This document shows, piece by piece, positions 7,390 through 15,214 of a DNA stretch of 40,016 nucleotides. The stretch spans positions 2,109 through 42,124 of the forward strand of contig NZ_JH584236.1 in NCBI RefSeq assembly GCF_000241465.1, written 5' to 3'. The notes beneath the pieces were generated by a model, which saw nothing but the letters and a program-made list of their open reading frames with translations, was not told the origin of the DNA and searched no databases. Origin of the DNA: Sphingomonas echinoides ATCC 14820 (GTDB lineage: Bacteria > Pseudomonadota > Alphaproteobacteria > Sphingomonadales > Sphingomonadaceae). A program made the translations under genes and the position numbers. Within the stretch, counting starts at the first letter, position 1; each line of letters begins with the position of its first letter.

Positions 7390-7572
7390 TCAATTGCCCC
7401 TGTAGGTGGAGTAGCCGAAGGGGCTGACCACGACCGGCACATGGTAGTGCGCGGCAGGGTCGGTGACGCGGAACACGGGATCGATCTCGGGGAAGAATGG
7501 CACCGCCTTCGCATCCGGGTAGCCTGCCATGTCGAACAGCAGCTTGTAGGTGCGCGGCGCGAACTTCGACGG
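7390..7572 (-). pseudogene. 3' remnant of 5-hydroxyisourate hydrolase (transthyretin-like)
   Basis: On the minus strand from about 7572 the bases translate to KFAPRTYKLLFDMAGY, FFPEIDPVFRVTDPAAHYHVPVVV and SPFGYSTYRGN before the stop at 7390-7392. The C-terminal YRG(S/N) with the YHVP...SP(F/Y)GYSTYRG block is the signature of HIUase (UraH/PucM), which hydrolyses 5-hydroxyisourate in uric-acid breakdown. Upstream in this frame a TAG occurs within a few codons, and the N-terminal half with its catalytic His and Arg is absent. This is a dead gene end left by an earlier rearrangement. No other purine-catabolism gene is in the window. Confidence 0.85.
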
Positions 7573-7724
7573 CTACCTACCCGACGCCGATATCTCGGTT
7601 GAAACCGGGCAAACCTATAGTCCTGCATGACGATCTGGCATCTTGCATCACCGCGAGCAGCTATCGAAACCGGCGTTTATCACCTACAGTCCTGCAAGGC
7701 AGGGTCGCCGGTCCTGCGAAACCG

Positions 7725-8765
7725 ATGGTGGGGGTGCCGTTGCGACCTGTGTCAGCTGCGATCTGTGTTCCGGTCCGCAACGAGGAGACTGCGTTACCGA
7801 AGTTGCTGGAGGCGATCGAGCGACTGGACCTGGGCGACGTCGAGGCTGCCGTGTTCTTCCTCCTTGATAATTGCTCGGATGCGAGCGAGCAGGTAATACT
7901 CGAGCATGCTGGTCGCATGGCCCTTCCGTTCACGGTGGCTCAGGGAGACCCGTCCCCTGATGCCAATGCCGGTCGTGCACGCCGGGCCGCCATCGCCCTC
8001 GGCCTGCATCATGCGGCGAGCACGCCCCACGGTATTCTCCTGACGACCGACGCCGACAGCCAGCCCCGTGCCGATTGGGTCAGGGCGGCACTGCAGGGCC
8101 TGGCCTCGGCCGACCTTGTCGCCGGGCGAATCGTCCGGATCGCAGCGGAGCGGGATCCGGTGCAGGGGAGGGTCGAGCGCTACCTCGATCGGCTTCACGC
8201 CTACCGACGATCGGTCGACCCCGTTCCGTGGGACAGTCCGACCGGCTCCCACTGCTCGGGAGGCGCCAACATGGCCTTCCGACCCGGAGCCTATCAGGCG
8301 CTGGGTGGCTTCCAGCCGGTGCCATGCGGCGAGGACGCCGCCCTGCTCGACGATGCCGGGCGCGCCGGGTTTCGCGTGCGCCGCGATCCCGGCATGGTGG
8401 TTGCGACCTCCTCACGGCGGCTCGGCCGGGCGCCGGGCGGCATGGCGGCTGCGCTCAGTGCCATCGACCATCACGGGGCACCCTCAATGCCGCATCCCCG
8501 AGGGGCGGCATGGCAATACCGACAGCAGGCGGAGGCGCGCCGCATTTGGGCCGGGCTCCCCGATTCCTTTGTCGCAGCTCGCTTCGGCGACCGTATCGGA
8601 TTGACCGGTGACCATGTGATCGGCGTCGCGCGCGACTGCCCCAACGCAGAGGCGTTCGCCATGCGTGTCGTGCCGGCGCTGCCCGATATACCCGACGTCA
8701 CCCTCGCCGAGGCCGAGCATGCCCTGGCAACGCTCGAGCACCAGCTTTGCGAGCAGGCGGTATGA
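7725..8765 (+). CDS. Family 2 glycosyltransferase
   Basis: A GT-A fold enzyme of 346 residues. The N-terminus is AAICVPVRNEETALPKLLEAIERL, the usual start of a GT2 nucleotide-sugar domain. The DxD metal/UDP site is D109-A-D111 in LLTTDADSQPRADW. Acceptor-side motifs are GANMAFRPGAYQALGGFQPVPCGEDAALL (the ED-type motif). I chose ATG 7725 because homology begins right after it. The open frame continues upstream over the HIUase remnant without recognisable protein, and a GTG at 7734 is an alternative. It is the first gene of a four-gene cassette, with its TGA overlapping the next ATG (ATGA). The donor and acceptor are unknown. Confidence 0.88.
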   Translation: MVGVPLRPVSAAICVPVRNEETALPKLLEAIERLDLGDVEAAVFFLLDNCSDASEQVILEHAGRMALPFTVAQGDPSPDANAGRARRAAIALGLHHAASTPHGILLTTDADSQPRADWVRAALQGLASADLVAGRIVRIAAERDPVQGRVERYLDRLHAYRRSVDPVPWDSPTGSHCSGGANMAFRPGAYQALGGFQPVPCGEDAALLDDAGRAGFRVRRDPGMVVATSSRRLGRAPGGMAAALSAIDHHGAPSMPHPRGAAWQYRQQAEARRIWAGLPDSFVAARFGDRIGLTGDHVIGVARDCPNAEAFAMRVVPALPDIPDVTLAEAEHALATLEHQLCEQAV

Positions 8766-9748
8766 CGACGACCAAAGCTCTGCGCCATGCGATCGTCGCG
8801 GCAGGGTGGGTGACCGACCCCGCCGGCGATCCGACGACGCCCGAGGCATATCTGGACCTGCTCCGCCCTCTTTACGCTGCGGGACGCCGGGATCTCCCCA
8901 TCGGGCGCCTGCTGGAGGGGCATGTCGATGCGGTGCAAATCGTGTTTCGATACGGCACGTCGTCCCAGGTCGCTGCGTTGCGGGCGCGGATCGCTGCGGG
9001 AGCGATGCTGGGTGTGTGGAATGCGGGCCTGCCGGGTGAGTCGCTGGTGCTTACCGGCGGACGGCTGACCGGCGGCAAGGGCTATGCATCGGGGGCGGGG
9101 ATACTGACTCACGCGCTGGTAACTGCGGATAGCGAACGCGGGCCGCAGCTGCTCCTGCTCGACCTGGATGCCGATCCGCCTGCCATCGATCGGGAGTGGT
9201 GGCAGACGATCGGCATGCAGCGCTCGGAGACACATCTGGTGCGCTGGTCCGGCTCTGTGATCCGTGAAGACGGCCGTATCGGCGAGCCCGGCAGCTATGC
9301 GCGGGAGCCGTTCTTCAGCGGAGGCGCGCTGCGCTTCGCCGCGGTTCATGCCGGGGGCATCGCCGGCCTGCTCGATGCAGTGCGTGACCACCTGACCACC
9401 CACGAGCGCGCTTCCGATCCGTTCCAGGCATCGCGCCTCGCCGACCTGTTCCTGCTTGCCCAGGGTGCAGCGGCGAGCATCCGCGACACGGCGGGCGCCT
9501 GGTTCAGCGGGACGGATGCGGAACGCCTCGCCCGGGTGTCCGCTGCGCGGCTATCGATCGCCGGCTCTGCCGAGCGCGCCCTGACGATCGCGCAGGAGGC
9601 GGTGGGGCTGCAGGGATTGTTCCTATCGCATCCGCTGGCGGCAAAGATCGCCGATCTCATGGTGTACCTGCGCCAGCCTGCGCCCGACGCGCATCGCTTT
9701 CGCGTCGGCCAGGCTGTCGCCGAGCACATCCTCGACCCCATTCTGTGA
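8762..9748 (+). CDS. Acyl-CoA dehydrogenase-like flavoprotein
   Basis: A 328-residue protein whose ATG overlaps the glycosyltransferase stop by 4 nt. The layout is that of acyl-CoA dehydrogenases: an N-terminal helical part, a beta-domain around GAMLGVWNAGLPGESLVLTGGRLTGGKGYASGAGILTHALVTA, and a C-terminal helical domain ending GLFLSHPLAAKIADLMVYLRQPAPDAHRFRVGQAV. It is shorter than the usual 380 residues, and I cannot point to the catalytic glutamate. Members of this type occur next to GT2, PIG-L and methyltransferase genes rather than in beta-oxidation operons. A role in oxidising an acyl group or a carrier-bound intermediate of an unknown glycoconjugate is inference. Confidence 0.72.
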   Translation: MTTTKALRHAIVAAGWVTDPAGDPTTPEAYLDLLRPLYAAGRRDLPIGRLLEGHVDAVQIVFRYGTSSQVAALRARIAAGAMLGVWNAGLPGESLVLTGGRLTGGKGYASGAGILTHALVTADSERGPQLLLLDLDADPPAIDREWWQTIGMQRSETHLVRWSGSVIREDGRIGEPGSYAREPFFSGGALRFAAVHAGGIAGLLDAVRDHLTTHERASDPFQASRLADLFLLAQGAAASIRDTAGAWFSGTDAERLARVSAARLSIAGSAERALTIAQEAVGLQGLFLSHPLAAKIADLMVYLRQPAPDAHRFRVGQAVAEHILDPIL

Positions 9749-10398
9749 GGATCCCGCTGCGAAACGTACGTGTCGCGCTGGTGATCGCCCCGCACCCGGA
9801 TGACGAGGTCATCGGCGCGGCAGGCCTCATTGCGCGGCTTCGCCGCCATGGAGCTCGGGTCCGGGTTGCGGTCGTGACCGATGGTGCCGCGTCTCACCGG
9901 GGCAGCCGACAATGGCCGAGAGCGCGACTGGTCGCGGCGCGCCAGCGTGAGAGCCTTCATGCGCTACGTCGTCTCGGCATCGTTGCTGGCGACGTCTCGT
10001 TCCTCAATTTGCCCGATGGCCAGTTGCCCTCGATCCCGGGACGCTGTTATCGCGCGCTGCGCCGCCAGGTCGCACGATGCCGGGATCTCGATCTCATCGT
10101 CGGACCGGCCTGCGATGACGACCATCCCGATCACCGCGCCGTAGCAGCGGCCGTCGCCCGATGCCCGGGTGGCGCCGGTCGGCTGACCTACCGCGTGTGG
10201 CCGCCTCGCCCGGACAGGTCCGGACCGGCATGGCGCATCGCTGTGCCCGGAGGAGTTCCGGTTAAGCGGTCGCTGATCCGCGTCTACCGGACGCAGCTCG
10301 GCGCCGTTTCCGATGATCCAGCAGGCTTCACGATCGCGAGACACGAGCTTGCGGCCTTTGCTCGTCCGGTCGAGCGCTACCGGCCGGGTTCGAAGTGA
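9745..10398 (+). CDS. PIG-L/LmbE family N-deacetylase
   Basis: A 217-residue protein with a GTG start at 9745 overlapping the previous stop (GTGA). The zinc/active-site motif A-P-H17-P-D-D-E21 follows the first beta strand. The second metal motif, DDDHPDHRAVAAAV, lies near residues 123-135. PIG-L enzymes remove N-acetyl groups from GlcNAc-type sugars or conjugates (GlcNAc-PI, mycothiol and bacillithiol pathways, teicoplanin). The order glycosyltransferase then deacetylase suggests a sugar is attached and then N-deacetylated. The C-terminus (LIRVYRTQLGAVSDDP) is typical of the LmbE subgroup. No signal peptide is seen, so it is cytoplasmic. Confidence 0.88.
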   Translation: MRIPLRNVRVALVIAPHPDDEVIGAAGLIARLRRHGARVRVAVVTDGAASHRGSRQWPRARLVAARQRESLHALRRLGIVAGDVSFLNLPDGQLPSIPGRCYRALRRQVARCRDLDLIVGPACDDDHPDHRAVAAAVARCPGGAGRLTYRVWPPRPDRSGPAWRIAVPGGVPVKRSLIRVYRTQLGAVSDDPAGFTIARHELAAFARPVERYRPGSK

Positions 10399-10991
10399 CG
10401 AGCCCGATCGATCTTGCCGGGTTCGCCGCCAAGTTCGCCGGCGACGACGATCCCTGGCGCACCTTCACCGCCCGTGACGAGGCGGTGAAGCGTGCCGCGA
10501 TCCTGCACGCGATAGGTCACCGACCGGTCGGACGGGTGCTGGAGCTGGCCAGCGGCAACGGATCCAACAGTGCCGCGATCGCGAGGATGGCGTTGTGCCT
10601 CGATGCGACCGAGGGCACGAGGGAGGGGGTCGACCTGACGGCACGCGCCGTCGCGGCCTGGCCTCGTGCGTGCGCATCGCTGCTCGTGCTCCCCGGTCGA
10701 CCGCCACGTCTCGTCTATGACGTGATCGTGATCGCCGAGATCCTGTATTACCTCTCAGCGCGAGAGATGGCCCGGGTTGCGCGTGAGATGGCCGCTCGCC
10801 TGCGGGGAGACGGCACCATCGTGCTCGCGCACCACAGGATCGACTACTACGACTTCGCCCAGCACGCGGCAGGAATCCACGCCCGGTTCCTCGCAGAGAC
10901 CGGGCGTCGTTGGACGGTTCGCACCGTGCGCCGCACCCGCCGCTGGGTCGTCACCGCGGCCCGCGCCGACGGTGTGCCCCGATCCCCTTGA
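10395..10991 (+). CDS. SAM-dependent methyltransferase (class I, NodS-like)
   Basis: A 198-residue protein with a GTG start at 10395 overlapping the PIG-L stop. SAM motif I is VLELASGNGSNSAAIA at about residues 47-62. The later DVIVIAEILYYLSAREMARVAREMAARLRGDGTIVLAHH corresponds to motifs II-III with the acidic DV(I/L) strand and the ILYYL segment found in NodS-like enzymes. NodS N-methylates a deacetylated chito-oligosaccharide. A methyltransferase right after a deacetylase fits N-methylation of the freed amine (inference from order only). This is the last gene of the cassette; the catalase terminator follows on the other strand. Confidence 0.82.
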   Translation: MTSPIDLAGFAAKFAGDDDPWRTFTARDEAVKRAAILHAIGHRPVGRVLELASGNGSNSAAIARMALCLDATEGTREGVDLTARAVAAWPRACASLLVLPGRPPRLVYDVIVIAEILYYLSAREMARVAREMAARLRGDGTIVLAHHRIDYYDFAQHAAGIHARFLAETGRRWTVRTVRRTRRWVVTAARADGVPRSP

Positions 10992-11046
10992 ACGCGAGCG
11001 AGGCAGCACGTCCCACGTCCGTGCGATATGAGGCTTGCCGTTAAGT

Positions 11047-11075
11047 GGAGCGGCAGGACGTCCACCTGCCGCTCC
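11047..11075 (-). terminator. Rho-independent-type hairpin between the methyltransferase and catalase genes
   Basis: Perfect 11-bp arms GGAGCGGCAGG (11047-11057) and CCTGCCGCTCC (11065-11075) with a 7-nt loop, 11 bp beyond the catalase stop. There is no long U-tract on either strand. It probably terminates transcription from both sides, since the two operons converge here. Confidence 0.6.
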
Positions 11076-11086
11076 CGCCAGGGTCG

Positions 11087-13252
11087 TCAGGCCGCCGCGT
11101 CGAGATCGACCTTCATCTCCCGAGCCCAGAACCTGAGGTCACGACAGGTCGTGACGAACGCCTTGACGTCCTTGCTCTTGCTTAGGGCTACGAAGCCATC
11201 GTCAAGCTCCGGCACCCGAGAAGCGTCGAACAACGTGGCGGCTGCATCGGTGTAGCCGATGAACTTGCAGTGGCCGAACGCGTCCGCCACGAAGTCCTTG
11301 GAGGCCGCATCCTTGGCGAGCATCGCAACCCCCTCCTCGGACGGGAGCACCGCGACGGCATCGAACAGGACCGAAGGTCCGCCGTCGATCTTCTGCTTGG
11401 CCGCGACCTTGGTGCCGTCGTCGAGCGTGACCCCGCCGATCTTCGGCGCGACCACCTCCCAGACCGCGCCTTCGGCTTCCAGCGCCTTCGTCAGCGCATT
11501 GAACAGCTCGGCGCTCGACCCATCGGTCAGCAGCAGGCCCATCTTTCGCCCGGCGAAATTCGCCGGGCCGTTGGCGACGATCGAGAGCGCCGACGATGTC
11601 GGCAGGTCTAGCGTCGGCTTGGCCGCCTTGGCGGCGTCCGGCAGGTCAAGGCCGAGCCCGTCCGCAACGGTAGCGGCGAGATCCTCGTCGATGTTGCGCA
11701 GGTGGCTGACCGCCCGGGCCCGGATGTCGACACGATCTACCTTCGACAGCTCGAACACCAGCGCGTCGCCGATGTGCTTCTGCTCGATCGGCTGCTGGCT
11801 GAGATAGAACTGCCGCGCCTGGCTGTAATGATCGGCAAAGGTTTCGGACCGAACCCGCTGCTTAGTCCCCTGAACCTCGGCGGGGAAGCTGGTGAAGCCG
11901 ATCTCCGCGTTCTCGCGCGGACCGCCTTCCGCGCCCCAGCTGTTCGGCTCATAGTTCACGCGCCCCTTCGGATTGCGCATCGCCATGTGGCCGTCCTGCT
12001 GGAAGTTCATCACCGGACAGCGCGGGGCATTGATCGGCAGGTGGGTGAAGTTCGGGCTGCCGAGCCGCTTCAGCTGGGTATCGAGATAGGAGAAGTTGCG
12101 GCCGTGCAGCAGCGGGTCGTCACTGAAGTCGATGCCCGGCACGATGTTCTGCGTGCAATAAGCGACCTGCTCGGTTTCGGCGAAGAAGTTGTCGACGTTG
12201 CGATTGAGCGTGAGCGTACCGACGATGCGGACCGGCACGTCCTCCTCGGGGATGAGTTTGGTCGAGTCGAGATGGTCGAAGGGAAGCTTGTCGGCGGTTT
12301 CCTGATCGAACAGCTGGACGCCGAGATCCCATTGCGGGAAGTCACCGCTCTCGATCGCCTCCCAAAGATCGCGGCGATGATAGTCGGGATCGGCGCCGCT
12401 GATCTTGACCGCCTCGTTCCACAGCACCGACTGGAGCCCCTGGCGCGGCTTCCAGTGGAACTTGACGAAGGTCGACCTGCCTTCCGCGTTCACCAGGCGG
12501 AAGCTGTGGACGCCGAAGCCCTCCATCGTGCGGAAGGAGCGGGGGATCGTGCGATCGGACATGATCCACATGATCATGTGCCAGGCTTCCGGGGTGAGGC
12601 TGGCGAAATCCCAGAAATTGTCGTGTGCGGTTTGCGCTTGGGGGAACGCCCGGTCGGGCTCCTGCTTGGCCGCATGGACCAGATCGGGGAACTTGATGGC
12701 ATCCTGGATGAAGAACACCGGGATGTTGTTGCCGACGATGTCCCAGTTGCCCTGCTTCGTGTACATCTTGACGGCGAAGCCGCGCACGTCGCGCGCCAGA
12801 TCGCGCGAGCCCTTGTTGCCCGCTACCGTTGAGAAGCGGACGAACACCTCGGTCTGCTGCCCGACCGTGCTCAGCACGTCGGCGCGGGTGTAGTCGGCCA
12901 GACTGTCGGTCAGTTCGAACACGCCGTGCGCGCCATAGCCGCGTGCGTGGACGACGCGCTCCGGGATGCGCTCGTGATCGAAATGGAAGATCTTTTCGCG
13001 GAGGATGAAGTCTTCGAGCAGCGTGGGGCCCCGCAGACCCGCCTTGAGACTGTTCTGGGCGTCCGCGATCGGGATGCCCTGCTGCGTGGTCATGGTAAGT
13101 GCCGCGTCCGAGGTCGTCTGGCGGGTTTCACCGCCATGGCCCTGCTGCTCGGCATAGTTCGTCGGCTGGTCGGCACCCGCCGGCAGCGGCGGTGCCTTCT
13201 TGGCCGTCTCGCCCTTGAGTTTCACCGCGCTTTTGATGCTCTTGCGTGCCAT
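11087..13252 (-). CDS. katE: Large-subunit catalase, clade 2 (HPII/KatE type)
   Basis: A 721-residue haem catalase that disproportionates hydrogen peroxide in the cytoplasm. The catalytic His102 is in ERVVHARGYGAHG, the catalytic Asn is in the GNN pair at 175-176 (DIVGNNIPVFFIQDAIKFPD), and the proximal haem ligand is Tyr389 in RNFSYLDTQ. After the catalase core comes the extra C-terminal class-I glutamine-amidotransferase-like domain (from about residue 570, GRKMGLLLTDGSSAELFNALTKALEAEGAVWEVVAPKIGG) that defines large-subunit catalases. The N-terminal 50 residues are basic and Gln/Thr-rich. A second catalase of the same clade is at 32806-34899 with a differing N-terminus, so this strain keeps two. 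Confidence 0.95.
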   Translation of the reverse strand: MARKSIKSAVKLKGETAKKAPPLPAGADQPTNYAEQQGHGGETRQTTSDAALTMTTQQGIPIADAQNSLKAGLRGPTLLEDFILREKIFHFDHERIPERVVHARGYGAHGVFELTDSLADYTRADVLSTVGQQTEVFVRFSTVAGNKGSRDLARDVRGFAVKMYTKQGNWDIVGNNIPVFFIQDAIKFPDLVHAAKQEPDRAFPQAQTAHDNFWDFASLTPEAWHMIMWIMSDRTIPRSFRTMEGFGVHSFRLVNAEGRSTFVKFHWKPRQGLQSVLWNEAVKISGADPDYHRRDLWEAIESGDFPQWDLGVQLFDQETADKLPFDHLDSTKLIPEEDVPVRIVGTLTLNRNVDNFFAETEQVAYCTQNIVPGIDFSDDPLLHGRNFSYLDTQLKRLGSPNFTHLPINAPRCPVMNFQQDGHMAMRNPKGRVNYEPNSWGAEGGPRENAEIGFTSFPAEVQGTKQRVRSETFADHYSQARQFYLSQQPIEQKHIGDALVFELSKVDRVDIRARAVSHLRNIDEDLAATVADGLGLDLPDAAKAAKPTLDLPTSSALSIVANGPANFAGRKMGLLLTDGSSAELFNALTKALEAEGAVWEVVAPKIGGVTLDDGTKVAAKQKIDGGPSVLFDAVAVLPSEEGVAMLAKDAASKDFVADAFGHCKFIGYTDAAATLFDASRVPELDDGFVALSKSKDVKAFVTTCRDLRFWAREMKVDLDAAA

Positions 13253-13526
13253 GGACGTAATCCTCCGATCATGCCCTTAATGCCACCAGCGCCACGGCGG
13301 TGCGAGGCATAAATCTTTGTAGCGACTGGGAACCGACCCGGAGGAGCGAAATCAAGTTATGTCAGTCGAGCATGGTCGCCGGTTCGGACGACAGGCGCGG
13401 GCTCGGCAACGTAAGTGTTCATGGCTGCGCAGAACCCGACTGCGGCTTCCTTGGTCCTGGATCACAGCCAGGGAAAGCCGATATGGACCGGTTGAGGATG
13501 TCTTAACGCCTTGCCGTTAGCCGAGC
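13253..13526. other. Intergenic region upstream of katE, no gene seen
   Basis: About 270 bp holding the promoter side of the catalase. The only notable structure is TTAATGCC...GGCATAA spaced by about 20 bases (near 13278-13314), an imperfect inverted repeat that could be a regulator site. I did not find a GGAAC-N16/17-GTT promoter reading toward the catalase. Confidence 0.4.
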
Positions 13527-13826
13527 ATGATGTACTCCCAGGTCGTACAGGTTTTCGACTGCGTCTGGCACGACCACGATCCGTGGTTGGTGCTGCTCGC
13601 GGGCCTGGTTTGCCTCTGCGGTATCTATGCGTCCTTTGCCCTGGCCGACCATGCCGTACGCTCAGGGCGGAAGACGCGCAGCCTGTGGGAACCTGTCACC
13701 ATCGTGTCGGCCGGCTGCACGGCCTGGGCGACCCACTTCATTATCTTGCTGGCTTTCAAGCCGGGCATGCCGTCTGCGTTCAACCCGCTGGCCGTACGGC
13801 CGTTTTACGGCCGCTCGTTGATGTAA
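13527..13826 (+). pseudogene. Truncated MHYT-domain sensor protein
   Basis: The first 85 residues (VVQVFDCVWHDHDPWLVLLAGLVCLCGIYASFALADHAV, then SAGCTAWATHFIILLAFKPGMP) match the start of an MHYT integral-membrane sensory domain: a cytoplasmic W-x-H-D/DHD-type entry, a first TM helix, and the W-A-T-H-F-I variant of the M-H-Y-T core. Full MHYT modules have six or seven helices followed by GGDEF/EAL or kinase domains. Here the reading frame ends after only two helices at 13826. A short palindrome CGGCCG-TTTTA-CGGCCG lies at the break. A stump of a larger signalling gene is most likely. Confidence 0.65.
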
Positions 13827-13925
13827 ACGAATCAAATGGACGGGGACCCATGCCGCGGCTCAAGGCGTTGAGCGTCATAGACATGGCCCTGACGACAGGG
13901 ACATCCACTCAGATGAGGAAACGAC

Positions 13926-15101
13926 ATGCGCGCACTATGCTGGCACGGTAAAGGCGATGTCCGCGTCGACACCGTTGCGGATCCCGAGATCAAGCACCCG
14001 CGCGATGCGATCATCAAAATAACCGCCTGCGCGATCTGCGGGTCGGACCTTCACCTGCTGGATGGCTACCAGCCCACCATGGAAGCCGGCGATATCCTCG
14101 GCCACGAGAACATGGGCGAGGTCGTGGCGCTCGGGTCCGAGGTAACCAACCTCAAGATCGGCGACCGTGTCGTCGTGCCGTTCACGATCAGCTGCGGCGA
14201 TTGCTGGTTCTGCAAGAAGGGTCTGTTTGCGGCCTGCGATCGGACCAATCCGAACGCCGATATGGCCGCCAAAGCGATGGGCCATTCGCCCGCCGGGCTG
14301 TTCGGCTTCAGCCACATGCTGGGCGGCTACTGCGGCGGCCAGGCGGAGTATCTCCGCGTGCCGATGGCGGATGTTGGTCCGATCAAGATTCCCGACAACG
14401 TTACCGACGAGCAGGCCCTCTTCCTATCGGATATCTTCCCGACCGGCTACATGGCCGCCGAGAATGCGCAGATCGAGCATGGCGACACCGTCGCGATCTG
14501 GGGCTGCGGTCCGGTCGGCCAGTTCGCCATCCGCTCCGCGCTGATGATGGGCGCCGGCCGCGTGATCGCGATCGACGAGGTGCCCGAGCGACTCGCCATG
14601 GCGGAGGCCGGTGGCGCTGAGACGATTAACTTCGCCGAAACCGATGTCTACGACGAGCTGCAGGCGCGAACCAAGGGCCGGGGCCCCGACAGCTGCATCG
14701 ATGCTGTCGGCTGCGAGGCGGCCGCGCACGGGGCGGCGGACGCGGTCATGGACAAGGTGAAGGCAAGCATGATGCTCGCCACTGATCGCGTCCACGTCCT
14801 GCGGCAGGCGATCATGAGCTGCCGCAAGGGCGGCACGGTCTCCGTGCCCGGCGTCTACGTCGGGATGGGTGACAAGCTTCCGATCGGTGCAGCGATGAAC
14901 AAAGGACTAACGATCAAGCTCGGCCAAACCCACGTGCAGCGCTATACTAGACCGTTGCTGGAAAAAATCGTCGCGGGCGCGATCGACCCCAGCTTCGTGA
15001 TCACCCACCCGGCCAGTCTTGAAGACGCGCCAGAAATGTACGCTAAATTCCGCGACAAGGAAGAAGGTGTGATCAAGGTTGTTATGCGCCCGCACGGTTG
15101 A
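13926..15101 (+). CDS. Zinc-dependent alcohol/formaldehyde dehydrogenase (MDR superfamily)
   Basis: A 391-residue medium-chain dehydrogenase. The catalytic zinc site is C38 (CAICGSDLH) and H60-E61 (GHENMGEVV). The structural zinc lobe is C90, C93, C96 and C104 (SCGDCWFCKKGLFAAC). The NAD-binding GCGPVGQFAIRSALMMGAGRVIAID lies near residues 193-217. The length and the additional loop (NADMAAKAMGHSPAGLFGFSHMLGGYCGGQAEYLRVP) match glutathione-independent formaldehyde-dehydrogenase-like proteins that are common beside stress genes in alphaproteobacteria. The substrate is not certain. GAGG lies 8 nt before the ATG. A strong hairpin follows at 15140. Confidence 0.9.
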   Translation: MRALCWHGKGDVRVDTVADPEIKHPRDAIIKITACAICGSDLHLLDGYQPTMEAGDILGHENMGEVVALGSEVTNLKIGDRVVVPFTISCGDCWFCKKGLFAACDRTNPNADMAAKAMGHSPAGLFGFSHMLGGYCGGQAEYLRVPMADVGPIKIPDNVTDEQALFLSDIFPTGYMAAENAQIEHGDTVAIWGCGPVGQFAIRSALMMGAGRVIAIDEVPERLAMAEAGGAETINFAETDVYDELQARTKGRGPDSCIDAVGCEAAAHGAADAVMDKVKASMMLATDRVHVLRQAIMSCRKGGTVSVPGVYVGMGDKLPIGAAMNKGLTIKLGQTHVQRYTRPLLEKIVAGAIDPSFVITHPASLEDAPEMYAKFRDKEEGVIKVVMRPHG

Positions 15102-15139
15102 TTGGCGGAATAACCGGGAACAGGACGCTTATCGATGCC

Positions 15140-15184
15140 GATCGACACCGCCGCTTTGGAGCACGTGTAGCGGCGGTGTCGATC
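15140..15184 (+). terminator. Strong hairpin after the alcohol dehydrogenase gene
   Basis: Perfect 16-bp arms, GATCGACACCGCCGCT (15140-15155) and its complement at 15169-15184, with a 13-nt loop. It lies 38 bp after the stop. No U-tract follows, but the stem is the most stable simple hairpin in this part of the window, and a terminator function is likely. Confidence 0.6.
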
Positions 15185-15214
15185 AGCTTGCGACCAAGTA
15201 TGTCGGCAGACCTA

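Noticed and set aside
11702..12832. Plus-strand open frame of 376 codons opposite katE
   Set aside because: Antisense shadow of a well-supported catalase; composition rich in Arg/Glu/Leu/Val without domains.
13278..13314. Inverted repeat TTAATGCC...GGCATAA upstream of katE as a copy of the 21-bp motif
   Set aside because: The spacing and the core CACGG/CCGTG layout do not match the other copies.
13840..13875. Weak GGACC-N17-CGTT sequence upstream of the alcohol dehydrogenase as an EcfG promoter
   Set aside because: Mismatch in the -35 core and no supporting motif copy; too weak to call.
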